Shown: positions 10,014 to 23,900 of the stretch, piece after piece | How the letters are laid out: each line of letters starts with the position of its first letter | Position numbering within the stretch: the stretch's first letter is position 1 | Source of the DNA: Acanthornis magna | Taxonomy: Eukaryota > Chordata > Aves > Passeriformes > Acanthizidae | Length of the DNA: 64,000 nt | Direction of reading: 5' to 3' | NCBI GenBank assembly: GCA_036785705.1 | Contig: JAWUZG010000967.1 | Coordinates: 1 to 64,000, forward strand | Notes under the pieces: model-generated | Told to the model about the DNA's origin: nothing | The model's database searches: none | What the model saw: only the letters and a program-made list of their open reading frames with translations | Made by a program: the position numbers and the translations under genes

Positions 10014-13000
10014 GCACCTTAGCCGGCTAGGCGCTCTTAGCTCGCAAAGCGCGAGAAAGAAGCGGACGGCTCTCTGCGGTCCGGCACAAGATGCGAACAG
10101 AAGAGGCTACGTGGAGAATACATTCTCCACGCACGCTACCTTCTCCGGGAGCTGAACTTGCACGAGTTTTGTAAGTCTAAAGCTGGAGCAAAGTGTTTCT
10201 CTCTCTCTCTCGCTCCCGTTCTCTCTGCACATTGTCCCCGTGTCCCGGTGCTGCCAGAACATCGGAGCAGCGAGAAACATCCTTTGGAGACGAGCCTGCA
10301 TGCTGCTATGCTTGCCCGTGCAGTTTGGATGCGAAATGCAGGGTGCACAGCAGCTCCGCGTTCTCCGGCACCTCGCTCCGGCTTCTAGCCGCCTAAGACG
10401 CACCTTAGCCGGCTAGGCGCTCTTAGCTCGCAAAGCGCGGAGAAAGAAGCGGAAGGCTCTCTGCGGTCCGGCACAAGATGCGAACAGAAGAGGCTACGTG
10501 GAGAATACATTCTCCACGCACGCTACCTTCTCCGGAGCTGAACTTGCACGAGTTTTGCAAGTCTAAAGCTGGAGCAAAGTGTTTCTCTCTCTCTCTCGCT
10601 CCCTCTCTCTCTGCACATTGTCCCCGTGTCCGGTGCTGCCAGAACATCGTAGCAGCGAGAAACATCCTTTGGAGATGAGCCTGCATGCTACTATGCTTGC
10701 CCGTCAGTTTGGATGTGAAATGCAGGGTGCACAGCAGCTCCGCGTTCTCCGGCACCTCGCTCCGGCTTCTAGCCGCCTAAGACGCACCTTAGCCGGCTAG
10801 GCGCTCTTAGCTCGCAAAGCGCGAGAAAGAAGCGGACAGCTCTCTGCGGTCCGGCACAAGATGCGAACAGAAGAGGCTACGTGGAGAATACATTCTCCAC
10901 GCACGCTACCTTCTCGGGAGCTGAACTTGCACGAGTTTTGCAAGTCTAAAGCTGGAGCAAAGTGTTTCTCTCTCTCTCTCGCTCCCTCTCTCTCTGCACA
11001 TTGTCCCCGTGTCCGGTGATGCCAGAACATCGTAGCAGCGAGAAACATCCTTTGGAGACGAGCCTGCATGCTGCTATGCTTGCCCGTGCAGTTTGGATGC
11101 GAAATGCAGGGTGCACAGCAGCTCCGCGTTCTCCGGCACCTCGCTCCGGCTTCTAGCCGCCTAAGACGCACCTTAGCCGGCTAGGCGCTCTTAGCTCGCA
11201 AAGCGCGAGAAAGAAGCGGACAGCTCTCTGCGGTCCGGCACAAGATGCGAACAGAAGAGGCTACGTGGAGAATACATTCTCCACGCACGCTACCTTCTCC
11301 GGGAGCTGAACTTGCACGAGTTTTGCAAGTCTAAAGCTGGAGCAAAGTGTTTCTCTCTCTCTCTCGCTCCCTCTCTCTCTGCACAATTGTCCCCGTGTCC
11401 CGGTGCTGCCAGAACATCGTAGCAGCGAGAAACATCCTTTGGAGACGAGCCTGCATGCTGCTATGCTGCCCGTGCAGTTTGGATGCGAAATGCAGGGTGC
11501 ACAGCAGCTCCGCGTTCTCCGGCACCTCGCTCCGGCTTCTAGCCGCCTAAGACGCACCTTAGCCGGCTAGGCGCTCTTAGCTCGCAAAGCGCGAGAAAGA
11601 AGCGGACGGCTCTCTGCGGTCCGGCACAAGATGCGAACAGAAGAAGCTACGTGGAGAATACATTCTCCACGCACGCTACCTTCTCCGGGAGCTGAACTTG
11701 CACGAGTTTGCAAGTCTAAAGCTGGAGCAAAGTGTTTCCCTCTCTCTCTCGCTCCCTCTCTCTCTGCACATTGTCCCCGTGTCCCGGTGCTGCCAGAACA
11801 TCGTAGCAGCGAGAAACATCCTTTGGAGATGAGCCTGCATGCTGCTATGCCTGCCGGTGCAGTTTGGATGCGAAATGCAGGGTGCACAGCAGCTCCGCGT
11901 TCTCCGGCACCTCGCTCCGGCTTCTAGCCGCCTAAGACGCACCTTAGCCGGCTAGGCGCTCTTAGCTCGCAAAGCGCGAGAAAGAAGCGGACGGCTCTCT
12001 GCGGTCCGGCACAAGGTGCGAACAGAAGAAGCTACGTGGAGAATACATTCTCCGCGCACGCTACCTTCTCCGGGAGCTGAACTTGCACGAGTTTTGCAAG
12101 TCTAAAGCTGGAGCAAAGTGTTTCTCTCTCTCTCTCGCTCCCCTCTCTCTCTGCACATTGTCCCCGTGTCCCGGTGCTGCCAGAACATCGTAGCAGCGAG
12201 AAACATCCTTTGGAGACGAGCCTGCATGCTGCTATGCTTGTCCGTGCAGTTTGATGCGAAATGCAGGTGCACAGCAGCTCCGCGTTCTCCGGCACCTCGC
12301 TCCGGCTTCTAGCCGCCTAAGACGCACCTTAGCCGGCTAGGCGCTCTTAGCTCGCAAAGCGCGAGAAAGAAGCGGACGGCTCTCTGCGGTCCGGCACAAG
12401 ATGCGAACAGAAGAGGCTACGTGGAGAATACATTCTCCACGCACGCTACCTTCTCCGGGAGCTGAACTTGCACGAGTTTTGCAAGTCTAAAGCTGGAGCA
12501 AAGTGTTTCTCTCTCTCTCTCGCTCCCTCTCTCTCTGCACATTGTCCCCGTGTCCCGGTGCTGCCAGAACATCGTAGCAGCGTGAAACATCCTTTGGAGA
12601 TGAGCCTGCATGCTGCTATGCTTGCCCGTGCAGTTTGGATGTGAAATGCAGGGTGCAGCAGCTCCGCGTTCTCCGGCACCTCGCTCCGGCTTCTAGCCGC
12701 CTAAGTCGCACCTTAGCCGGCTAGGCGCTCTTAGCTCGCAAAGCGCGAGAAAGAATCGGACGGCTCTCTGCGGTCCGGCACAAGATGCGAACAGAAGAGG
12801 CTACGTGGAGAATACATTCTCCACGCACGCTACCTTCTCCGGGAGCTGAACTTGCACGAGTTTTGTATGTCTAAAGCTGGAGCAAAGTGTTTCCCTCTCT
12901 CTCTCGCTCCCTCTCTCTCTGCACATTGTCCCCGTGTCCCGGTGCTGCCAGAACATCGTAGCAGCGAGAAACATCCTTTGGAGATGAGCCTGCATGCTGC

Positions 13001-16000
13001 TATGCCTGCCGGTGCAGTTTGGATGCGAAATGCAGGGTGCACAGCAGCTCCGCGTTCTCCGGCACCTCGCTCCGGCTTCTAGCCGCCTAAGACGCACCTT
13101 AGCCGGCTAGGCGCTCTTAGCTCGCAAAGCGCGAGAAAGAAGCGGACGGCTCTCTGCGGTCCGGCACAAGATGCGAACAGAAGAAGCTACGTGGAGAATA
13201 CATTCTCCACGCACGCTACCTTCTCCGGGAGCTGAACTTGCACGAGTTTTGCAAGTCTAAAGCTGGAGCAAAGTGTTTCTCTCTCTCTCTCGCTCCCTCT
13301 CTCTCTGCACATTGTCCCCGTGTCCCGGTGCTGCCAGAACATCGTAGCAGCGAGAAACATCCTTTGGAGATGAACCTGCATGCTGCTATGCTTGCCCGTG
13401 CAGTTTGGATGCGAAATGCAGGGTGCACAGCAGCTCCGCGTTCTCCGGCACCTCGCTCCGGCTTCTAGCCGCCTAAGACGCACCTTAGCCGGCTAGGCGC
13501 TCTTAGCTCGCAAAGCGCGAGAAAGAAGCGGACGGCTCTCTGCGGTCCGGCACAAGGTGCGAACAGAAGAGGCTACGTGGAGAATACATTCTCCACGCAC
13601 GCTACCTTCTCCGGGAGCTGAACTTGCACGAGTTTTGCAAGTCTAAAGCTGGAGCAAAGTGTTTCTCTCTCTCTCTCGCTCCCTCTCTCTCTGCACATTG
13701 TCCCCGTGTCCCGGTGCTGCCAGAACATCGTAGCAGCGTGAAACATCCTTTGGAGACGAGCCTGCATGCTGCTATGCTTGTCCGTGCAGTTTGGATGCGA
13801 AATGCAGGGTGCACAGCAGCTCCGCGTTCTCCGGCACCTCGCTCCGGCTTCTAGCCGCCTAAGACGCACCTTAGCCGGCTAGGCGCTCTTAGCTCGCAAA
13901 GCGCGAGAAAGAAGCGGACGGCTCTCTGCGGTCCGGCACAAGATGCGAACAGAAGAAGCTACGTGGAGAATACATTCTCCACGCACGCTACCTTCTCCGG
14001 GAGCTGAACTTGCACGAGTTTTGTAAGTCTAAAGCTGGAGCAAAGTGTTTCTCTCTCTCTCTCGCTCCCTCTCTCTCTGCACATTGTCCCCGTGTCCCGG
14101 TGCTGCCAGAACATCGTAGCAGCGAGAAACATCCTTTGGAGACGAGCCTGCATGCTGCTATGCTTGCCCGTGCAGTTTGGATGTGAAATGCAGGGTGCAC
14201 AGCAGCTCCGCGTTCTCCGGCACCTCGCTCCGGCTTCTAGCCGCCTAAGACGCACCTTAGCCGGCTAGGCGCTCTTAGCTCGCAAAGCGCGAGAAAGAAG
14301 CGGACGCTCTCTGCGGTCCGGCACAAGGTGCGAACAGAAGAGGATACGTGGAGAATACATTCTCCACGCACGCTACCTTCTCCGGGAGCTGAACTTGCAC
14401 GAGTTTTGCAAGTCTAAAGCTGGAGCAAAGTGTTTCTCTCTCTCTCTCGCTCCCTCTCTCTCTGCACATTGTCCCCGTGTCCCGGTGCTGCCAGAACATC
14501 GTAGCAGCGAGAAACATCCTTTGGAGATGAGCCTGCATGCTGCTATGCTTGCCCGTGCAGTTTGGATGCGAAATGCAGGGTGCACAGCAGCTCCGCGTTC
14601 TCCGGCACCTCGCTCCGGCTTCTAGCCGCCTAAGACGCACCTTAGCCGGCTAGGCGCTCTTAGCTCGCAAAGCGCGAGAAAGAAGCGGACGGCTCTCTGC
14701 GGTCCGGCACAAGATGCGAACAGAAGAAGCTACGTGGAGAATACATTCTCCACGCACGCTACCTTCTCCGGGAGCTGAACTTGCACGAGTTTTGTAAGTC
14801 TAAAGCTGGAGCAAAGTGTTTCTCTCTCTCTCTCGCTCCCTCTCTCTCTGCACATTGTCCCCGTGTCCCGGTGCTGCCAGAACATCGTAGCAGCGTGAAA
14901 CATCCTTTGGAGACGAGCCTGCATGCTGCTATGCTTGTCCGTGCAGTTTGGATGCGAAATGCAGGGTGCACAGCAGCTCCGCGTTCTCCGGCACCTCGCT
15001 CCGGCTTCTAGCCGCCTAAGACGCACCTTAGCCGGCTAGGCGCTCTTAGCTCGCAAAGCGCGAGAAAGAAGCCGACGGCTCTCTGCGGTCCGGCACAAGA
15101 TGCGAACAGAAGAAGCTACGTGGAGAATACATTCTCCACGCACGCTACCTTCTCCGGAGCTGAACTTGCACGAGTTTTGCAAGTCTAAAGCTGGAGCAAA
15201 GTGTTTCTCTCTCTCTCTCGCTCCCTCTCTCTCTGCACATTGTCCCCGTGTCCCGGTGTTGCCAGAACATCGTAGCAGCGAGAAACATCCTTTGGAGATG
15301 AGCCTGCATGCTACTATGCTTGCCGGTGCAGTTTGGATGTGAAATGCAGGGTGCACAGCAGCTCCGCGTTCTCCGGCACCTCGCTCCGGCTTCTAGCCGC
15401 CTAAGACGCACCTTAGCCGGCTAGGCGCTCTTAGCTCGCAAAGCGCGAGAAAGAAGCGGACAGCTCTCTGCGGTCCGGCACAAGGTGCGAACAGAAGAGG
15501 CTACGTGGAGAATACATTCTCCACGCACGCTACCTTCTCCGGGAGCTGAACTTGCACGAGTTTTGCAAGTCTAAAGCTGGAGCAAAGTGTTTCTCTCTCT
15601 CTCTCGCTCCCTCTCTCTCTGCACATTGTCCCCGTGTCCCGGTGCTGCCAGAACATCGTAGCAGCGAGAAACATCCTTTGGAGATGAGCCTGCATGCTGC
15701 TATGCTTGCCCGTGCAGTTTGGATGCGAAATGCAGGGTGCACAGCAGCTCCGCGTTCTCCGGCACCTCGCTCCGGCTTCTAGCCGCCTAAGACGCACCTT
15801 AGCCGGCTAGGCGCTCTTAGCTCGCAAAGCGCGAGAAAGAATCGGACAGCTCTCTGCGGTCCGGCACAAGATGCGAACAGAAGAGGCTACGTGGAGAATA
15901 CATTCTCCACGCACGCTACCTTCTCCGGGAGCTGAACTTGCACGAGTTTTGCAAGTCTAAAGCTGGAGCAAAGTGTTTCTCTCTCTCTCTCGCTCCCTCT

Positions 16001-16180
16001 CTCTCTGCACATTGTCCCCGTGTCCCGGTGCTGCCAGAACATCGTAGCAGCGAGAAACATCCTTTGGAGATGAGCCTGCATGCTGCTATGCTTGCCCGTG
16101 CAGTTTGGATGCGAAATGCAGGGTGCACAGCAGCTCCGCGTTCTCCGGCACCTCGCTCCGGCTTCTAGCCGCCTAAGACG
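10014..16180 (+). repeat. 16-monomer higher-order unit, copy 2
   Basis: The markers of copy 1 recur in the same order: cccgttctct at 10,215, catcggagc at 10,265, ggaaggctc at 10,454, tccgcgcacg at 12,054, taagtcgc at 12,706, ttttgtatg near 12,865, gatgaacctg at 13,374, gaggatacg near 14,345 and gaagccgac at 15,073. The offset is about 6,160 bp, i.e. 16 monomers minus small indels. Most indels in the two copies are not shared, so they arose after the duplication or are sequence errors. Confidence 0.85.
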
Positions 16181-17430
16181 CACCTTAGCCGGCTAGGCGC
16201 TCTTAGCTCGCAAAGCGCGAGAAAGAATCGGACGGCTCTCTGCGGTCCGGCACAAGATGCGAACAGAAGAGGCTACGTGGAGAATACATTCTCCACGCAC
16301 GCTACCTTCTCCGGGAGCTGAACTTGCACGAGTTTTGCAAGTCTAAAGCTGGAGCAAAGTGTTTCTCTCTCTCTCTCGCTCCCTCTCTCTCTGCACATTG
16401 TCCCCGTGTCCCGGTGTTGCCAGAACATCGTAGCAGCGAGAAACATCCTTTGGAGATGAGCCTGCATGCTGCTATGCTTGCCCGTGCAGTTTGGATGCGA
16501 AATGCAGGGTGCACAGCAGCTCCGCGTTCTCCGGCACCTCGCTCCGGCTTCTAGCCGCCTAAGACGCACCTTAGCCGGCTAGGCGCTCTTAGCTCGCAAA
16601 GCGCGAGAAAGAAGCGGACGGCTCTCTGCGGTCCGGCACAAGATGCGAACAGAAGAAGCTACGTGGAGAATACATTCTCCACGCACGCTACCTTCTCCGG
16701 GAGCTGAACTTGCACGAGTTTTGTAAGTCTAAAGCTGGAGCAAAGTGTTTCTCTCTCTCTCTCGCTCCCTCTCTCTCTGCACATTGTCCCCGTGTCCCGG
16801 TGCTGCCAGAACATCGTAGCAGCGAGAAACATCCTTTGGAGATGAGCCTGCATGCTGCTATGCTTGCCCGTGCAGTTTGGATGTGAAATGCAGGGTGCAC
16901 AGCAGCTCCGCGTTCTCCGGCACCTCGCTCCGGCTTCTAGCCGCCTAAGACGCACCTTAGCCGGCTAGGCGCTCTTAGCTCGCAAAGCGCGAGAAAGAAG
17001 CGGACGGCTCTCTGCGGTCCGGCACAAGATGCGGAACAGAAGAAGCTACGTGGAGAATACATTCTCCACGCACGCTACCTTCTCCGGGAGCTGAACTTGC
17101 ACGAGTTTTGCAAGTCTAAAGCTGGAGCAAAGTGTTTCTCTCTCTCTCTCGCTCCCTCTCTCTCTGCACATTGTCCCCGTGTCCCGGTGCTGCCAGAACA
17201 TCGTAGCAGCGAGAAACATCCTTTGGAGATGAGCCTGCATGCTGCTATGCTTGCCCGTGCAGTTTGGATGCGAATGCAGGGTGCACAGCAGCTCCGCGTT
17301 CTCCGGCACCTCGCTCCGGCTTCTAGCCGCCTAAGACGCACCTTAGCCGGCTAGGCGCTCTTAGCTCGCAAAGCGCGAGAAAGAAGCGGACGGCTCTCTG
17401 CGGTCCGGCACAAGGTGCGAACAGAAGAGG

Positions 17431-20400
17431 CTACGTGGAGAATACATTCTCCACGCACGCTACCTTCTCCGGGAGCTGAACTTGCACGAGTTTTGTAAGT
17501 CTAAAGCTGGAGCAAAGTGTTTCTCTCTCTCTCTCGCTCCCTCTCTATCTGCACATTGTCCCCGTGTCCCGGTGCTGCCAGAACATCGTAGCAGCGAGAA
17601 ACATCCTTTGGAGATGAGCCTGCATGCTCCTATGCTTGCCGGTGCAGTTAGGATGCGAAATGCAGGGTGCACAGCAGCTCCGCTTTCTCCGGCACCTCGC
17701 TCCGGCTTCTAGCGCCTAAGACGCACCTTAGCCGGCTAGGCGCTCTTAGCTCGCAAAGCGCGAGAAAGAAGCGGACGGCTCTCTGCGGTCCGGCACAAGA
17801 TGCGAACAGAAGAAGCTACGTGGAGAATACATTCTCCACGCACGCTACCTTCTCCGGGAGCTGAACTTGCACGAGTTTTGTAAGTCTAAAGCTGGAGCAA
17901 AGTGTTTCTCTCTCTCTCTCGCTCCCTCTCTCTCTGCACATTGTCCCCGTGTCCCGGTGCTGCCAGAACATCGTAGCAGCGTGAAACATCCTTTGGAGAT
18001 GAGCCTGCATGCTGCTATGCTTGTCCGTGCAGTTTGGATGCGAAATGCAGGGTGCACAGCAGCTCCGCGTTCTCCGGCACCTCGCTCCGGCTTCTAGCCG
18101 CCTAAGACGCACCTTAGCCGGCTAGGCGCTCTTAGCTCGCAAAGCGCGAGAAAGAAGCGGACGGCTCTCTGCGGTCCGGCACAAGATGCGAACAGAAGAA
18201 GCTACGTGGAGAATACATTCTCCACGCACGCTACCTTCTCCGGGAGCTGAACTTGCACGAGTTTTGCAAGTCTAAAGCTGGAGCAAAGTGTTTCTCTCTC
18301 TCTCTCGCTCCCTCTCTCTCTGCACATTGTCCCCGTGTCCCGGTGCTGCCAGAACATCGTAGCAGCGAGAAACATCCTTTGGAGATGAGCCTGCATGCTG
18401 CTATGCTTGCCCGTGCAGTTTAGATGTGAAATGCAGGGTGCACAGCAGCTCCGCGTTCTCCGGCACCTCGCTCCGGCTTCTAGCCGCCTAAGACGCACCT
18501 TAGCCGGCTAGGCGCTCTTAGCTCGCAAAGCGCGAGAAAGAATCGGACAGCTCTCTGCGGTCCGGCACAAGATGCGAACAGAAGAGGCTACGTGGAGAAT
18601 ACATTCTCCACGCACGCTACCTTCTCCGGGAGCTGAACTTGCACGAGTTTTGCAAGTCTAAAGCTGGAGCAAAGTGTTTCTCTCTCTCTCTCGCTCCCTC
18701 TCTCTCTGCACATTGTCCCCGTGTCCCGGTGTTGCCAGAACATCGTAGCAGCGAGAAACATCCTTTGGAGATGAGCCTGCATGCTGCTATGCTTGCCCGT
18801 GCAGTTTGGATGCGAAATGCAGGGTGCACAGCAGCTCCGCGTTCTCCGGCACCTCGCTCCGGCTTCTAGCCGCCTAAGACGCACCTTAGCCGGCTAGGCG
18901 CTCTTAGCTCGCAAAGCGCGAGAAAGAAGCGGACGGCTCTCTGCGGTCCGGCACAAGATGCGAACAGAAGAGGATACGTGGAGAATACATTCTCCACGCA
19001 CGCTACCTTCTCCGGGAGCTGAACTTGCACGAGTTTTGCAAGTCTAAAGCTGGAGCAAAGTGTTTCTCTCTCTCTCTCGCTCCCTCTCTCTCTGCACATT
19101 GTCCCCGTGTCCCGGTGCTGCAAGAACATCGTAGCAGCGTGAAACATCCTTTGGAGATGAGCCTGCATGCTGCTATGCTTGTCCGTGCAGTTTGGATGCG
19201 AAATGCAGGGTGCACAGCAGCTCCGCGTTCTCCGGCACCTCGCTCCGGCTTCTAGCCGCCTAAGACGCACCTTAGCCGGCTAGGCGCTCTTAGCTCGCAA
19301 AGCGCGAGAAAGAAGCGGACGGCTCTCTGCGGTCCGGCACAAGATGCGAACAGAAGAAGCTACGTGGAGAATACATTCTCCACGCACGCTACCTTCTCCG
19401 GGAGCTGAACTTGCACGAGTTTTGCAAGTCTAAAGCTGGAGCAAAGTGTTTCTCTCTCTCTCTCGCTCCCTCTCTCTCTGCACATTGTCCCCGTGTCCCG
19501 GTGTTGCCAGAACATCGTAGCAGCGAGAAACATCCTTTGGAGATGAGCCTGCATGCTACTATGCTTGCCGGTGCAGTTTGGATGTGAAATGCAGGGTGCA
19601 CAGCAGCTCCGCGTTCTCCGGCACCTCGCTCCGGCTTCTAGCCGCCTAAGACGCACCTTAGCCGGCTAGGCGCTCTTAGCTCGCAAAGCGCGAGAAAGAA
19701 GCGGACAGCTCTCTGCGGTCCGGCACAAGGTGCGAACAGAAGAGGCTACGTGGAGAATACATTCTCCACGCACGCTACCTTCTCCGGGAGCTGAACTTGC
19801 ACGAGTTTTGCAAGTCTAAAGCTGGAGCAAAGTGTTTCTCTCTCTCTCTCGCTCCCTCTCTCTCTGCACATTGTCCCCGTGTCCCGGTGCTGCCAGAACA
19901 TCGTAGCAGCGAGAAACATCCTTTGGAGATGAGCCTGCATGCTGCTATGCTTGCCCGTGCAGTTTGGATGCGAAATGCAGGGTGCACAGCAGCTCCGCGT
20001 TCTCCGGCACCTCGCTCCGGCTTCTAGCCGCCTAAGACGCACCTTAGCCGGCTAGGCGCTCTTAGCTCGCAAAGCGCGAGAAAGAATCGGACAGCTCTCT
20101 GCGGTCCGGCACAAGATGCGAACAGAAGAGGCTACGTGGAGAATACATTCTCCACGCACGCTACCTTCTCCGGGAGCTGAACTTGCACGAGTTTTGCAAG
20201 TCTAAAGCTGGAGCAAAGTGTTTCTCTCTCTCTCTCGCTCCCTCTCTCTCTGCACATTGTCCCCGTGTCCCGGTGCTGCCAGAACATCGTAGCAGCGAGA
20301 AACATCCTTTGGAGATGAGCCTGCATGCTGCTATGCTTGCCCGTGCAGTTTGGATGTGAAATGCAGGGTGCACAGCAGCTCCGCGTTCTCCGGCACCTCG

Positions 20401-20517
20401 CTCCGGCTTCTAGCCGCCTAAGACGCACCTTAGCCGGCTAGGCGCTCTTAGCTCGCAAAGCGCGAGAAAGAATCGGACGGCTCTCTGCGGTCCGGCACAA
20501 GATGCGAACAGAAGAGG
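17431..20517 (+). repeat. 8-monomer block, copy 1 of a 9-monomer spacing
   Basis: Eight consecutive monomers have the same variant order as those at 20,904-23,991. Markers include catgctcctatg with gttaggatg (C at 17,629), tttagatg (A at 18,422), then a gtgttgcc monomer, a gaggatacg monomer, a catgctactatg monomer and a caaggtgcg monomer. The offset is 3,473-3,474 bp, nine monomers. The ninth monomer does not match, so the unit was either partly overwritten or duplicated incompletely. Confidence 0.8.
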
Positions 20518-20903
20518 CTACGTGGAGAATACATTCTCCACGCACGCTACCTTCTCCGGGAGCTGAACTTGCACGAGTTTTGTAAGTCTAAAGCTGGAGC
20601 AAAGTGTTTCTCTCTCTCTCTCGCTCCCTCTCTCTCTGCACATTGTCCCCGTGTCCCGGTGCTGCCAGAACATCGTAGCAGCGAGAAACATCCTTTGGAG
20701 ATGAGCCTGCATGCTGCTATGCTTGCCCGTGCAGTTTGGATGCGAAATGCAGGGTGCACAGCAGCTCCGCGTTCTCCGGCACCTCGCTCCGGCTTCTAGC
20801 CGCCTAAGACGCACCTTAGCCGGCTAGGCGCTCTTAGCTCGCAAAGCGCGAGAAAGAAGCGGACGGCTCTCTGCGGTCCGGCACAAGATGCGAACAGAAG
20901 AGG

Positions 20904-23900
20904 CTACGTGGAGAATACATTCTCCACGCACGCTACCTTCTCCGGGAGCTGAACTTGCACGAGTTTTGTAAGTCTAAAGCTGGAGCAAAGTGTTTCTCTC
21001 TCTCTCTCGCTCCCTCTCTCTCTGCACATTGTCCCCGTGTCCCGGTGCTGCCAGAACATCGTAGCAGCGAGAAACATCCTTTGGAGATGAGCCTGCATGC
21101 TCCTATGCTTGCCGGTGCAGTTAGGATGCGAAATGCAGGGTGTACAGCAGCTCCGCGTTCTCCGGCACCTCGCTCCGGCTTCTAGCCGCCTAAGACGCAC
21201 CTTAGCCGGCTAGGCGCTCTTAGCTCGCAAAGCGCGAGAAAGAAGCGGACGGCTCTCTGCGGTCCGGCACAAGATGCGAACAGAAGAAGCTACGTGGAGA
21301 ATACATTCTCCACGCACGCTACCTTCTCCGGGAGCTGAACTTGCACGAGTTTTGTAAGTCTAAAGCTGGAGCAAAGTGTTTCTCTCTCTCTCTCGCTCCC
21401 TCTCTCTCTGCACATTGTCCCCGTGTCCCGGTGCTGCCAGAACATCGTAGCAGCGTGAAACATCCTTTGGAGACGAGCCTGCATGCTGCTATGCTTGTCC
21501 GTGCAGTTTGGATGCGAAATGCAGGGTGCACAGCAGCTCCGCGTTCTCCGGCACCTCGCTCCGGCTTCTAGCCGCCTAAGACGCACCTTAGCCGGCTAGG
21601 CGCTCTTAGCTCGCAAAGCGCGAGAAAGAATCGGACGGCTCTCTGCGGTCCGGCACAAGATGCGAACAGAAGAAGCTACGTGGAGAATACATTCTCCACG
21701 CACGCTACCTTCTCCGGGAGCTGAACTTGCACGAGTTTTGCAAGTCTAAAGCTGGAGCAAAGTGTTTCTCTCTCTCTCTCGCTCCCTCTCTCTCTGCACA
21801 TTGTCCCCGTGTCCCGGTGCTGCCAGAACATCGTAGCAGCGAGAAACATCCTTTGGAGATGAGCCTGCATGCTGCTATGCTTGCCCGTGCAGTTTAGATG
21901 TGAAATGCAGGGTGCACAGCAGCTCCGCGTTCTCCGGCACCTCGCTCCGGCTTCTAGCCGCCTAAGACGCACCTTAGCCGGCTAGGCGCTCTTAGCTCGC
22001 AAAGCGCGAGAAAGAATCGGACGGCTCTCTGCGGTCCGGCACAAGATGCGAACAGAAGAGGCTACGTGGAGAATACATTCTCCACGCACGCTACCTTCTC
22101 CGGGAGCTGAACTTGCACGAGTTTTGCAAGTCTAAAGCTGGAGCAAAGTGTTTCTCTCTCTCTCTCGCTCCCTCTCTCTCTGCACATTGTCCCCGTGTCC
22201 CGGTGTTGCCAGAACATCGTAGCAGCGAGAAACATCCTTTGGAGATGAGCCTGCATGCTGCTATGCTTGCCCGTGCAGTTTGGATGCGAAATGCAGGGTG
22301 CACAGCAGCTCCGCGTTCTCCGGCACCTCGCTCCGGCTTCTAGCCGCCTAAGACGCACCTTAGGCGGCTAGGCGCTCTTAGCTCGCAAAGCGCGAGAAAG
22401 AAGCGGACGGCTCTCTGCGGTCCGGCACAAGATGCGAACAGAAGAGGATACGTGGAGAATACATTCTCCACGCACGCTACCTTCTCCGGGAGCTGAACTT
22501 GCACGAGTTTTGCAAGTCTAAAGCTGGAGCACAGTGTTTCTCTCTCTCTCTCGCTCCCTCTCTCTCTGCACATTGTCCCCGTGTCCCGGTGCTGCCAGAA
22601 CATCGTAGCAGCGTGAAACATCCTTTGTAGATGAGCCTGCATGCTGCTATGCTTGTCCGTGCAGTTTGGATGCGAAATGCAGGGTGCACAGCAGCTCCGC
22701 GTTCTCCGGCACCTCGCTCCGGCTTCTAGCCGCCTAAGACGCACCTTAGCCGGCTAGGCGCTCTTAGCTCGCAAAGCGCGAGAAAGAATCGGACGGCTCT
22801 CTGCGGTCCGGCACAAGATGCGAACAGAAGAAGCTACGTGGAGAATACATTCTCCACGCACGCTACCTTCTCCGGGAGCTGAACTTGCACGAGTTTTGCA
22901 AGTCTAAAGCTGGAGCAAAGTGTTTCTCTCTCTCTCTCGCTCCCTCTCTCTCTGCACATTGTCCCCGTGTCCCGGTGTTGCCAGAACATCGTAGCAGCGA
23001 GAAACATCCTTTGGAGATGAGCCTGCATGCTACTATGCTTGCCCGTGCAGTTTGGATGTGAAATGCAGGGTGCACAGCAGCTCCGCGTTCTCCGGCACCT
23101 CGCTCCGGCTTCTAGCCGCCTAAGACGCACCTTAGCCGGCTAGGCGCTCTTAGCTCGCAAAGCGCGAGAAAGAAGCGGACAGCTCTCTGCGGTCCGGCAC
23201 AAGGTGCGAACAGAAGAGGCTACGTGGAGAATACATTCTCCACGCACGCTACCTTCTCCGGGAGCTGAACTTGCACGAGTTTTGCAAGTCTAAAGCTGGA
23301 GCAAAGTGTTTCTCTCTCTCTCTCGCTCCCTCTCTCTCTGCACATTGTCCCCGTGTCCCGGTGCTGCCAGAACATCGTAGCAGCGAGAAACATCCTTTGG
23401 AGATGAGCCTGCATGCTGCTATGCTTGCCCGTGCAGTTTGGATGCGAAATGCAGGGTGCACAGCAGCTCCGCGTTCTCCGGCACCTCGCTCCGGCTTCTA
23501 GCCGCCTAAGACGCACCTTAGCCGGCTAGGCGCTCTTAGCTCGCAAAGCGCGAGAAAGAATCGGACAGCTCTCTGTGGTCCGGCACAAGATGCGAACAGA
23601 AGAGGCTACGTGGAGAATACATTCTCCACGCACGCTACCTTCTCCGGGAGCTGAACTTGCACGAGTTTTGCAAGTCTAAAGCTGGAGCAAAGTGTTTCTC
23701 TCTCTCTCTCGCTCCCTCTCTCTCTGCACATTGTCCCCGTGTCCCGGTGCTGCCAGAACATCGTAGCAGCGAGAAACATCCTTTGGAGATGAGCCTGCAT
23801 GCTGCTATGCTTGCCCGTGCAGTTTGGATGTGAAATGCAGGGTGCACAGCAGCTCCGCGTTCTCCGGCACCTCGCTCCGGCTTCTAGCCGCCTAAGACGC

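Noticed and set aside
22340..22744. Longer 134-codon open frames on the minus strand (also at 18,866, 26,200, 48,585, 49,743 and 53,989)
   Set aside because: They exist only where a C to A change (gaggatacg for gaggctacg) removes a minus-strand stop codon, so they extend the same non-coding frame into the neighbouring monomer.
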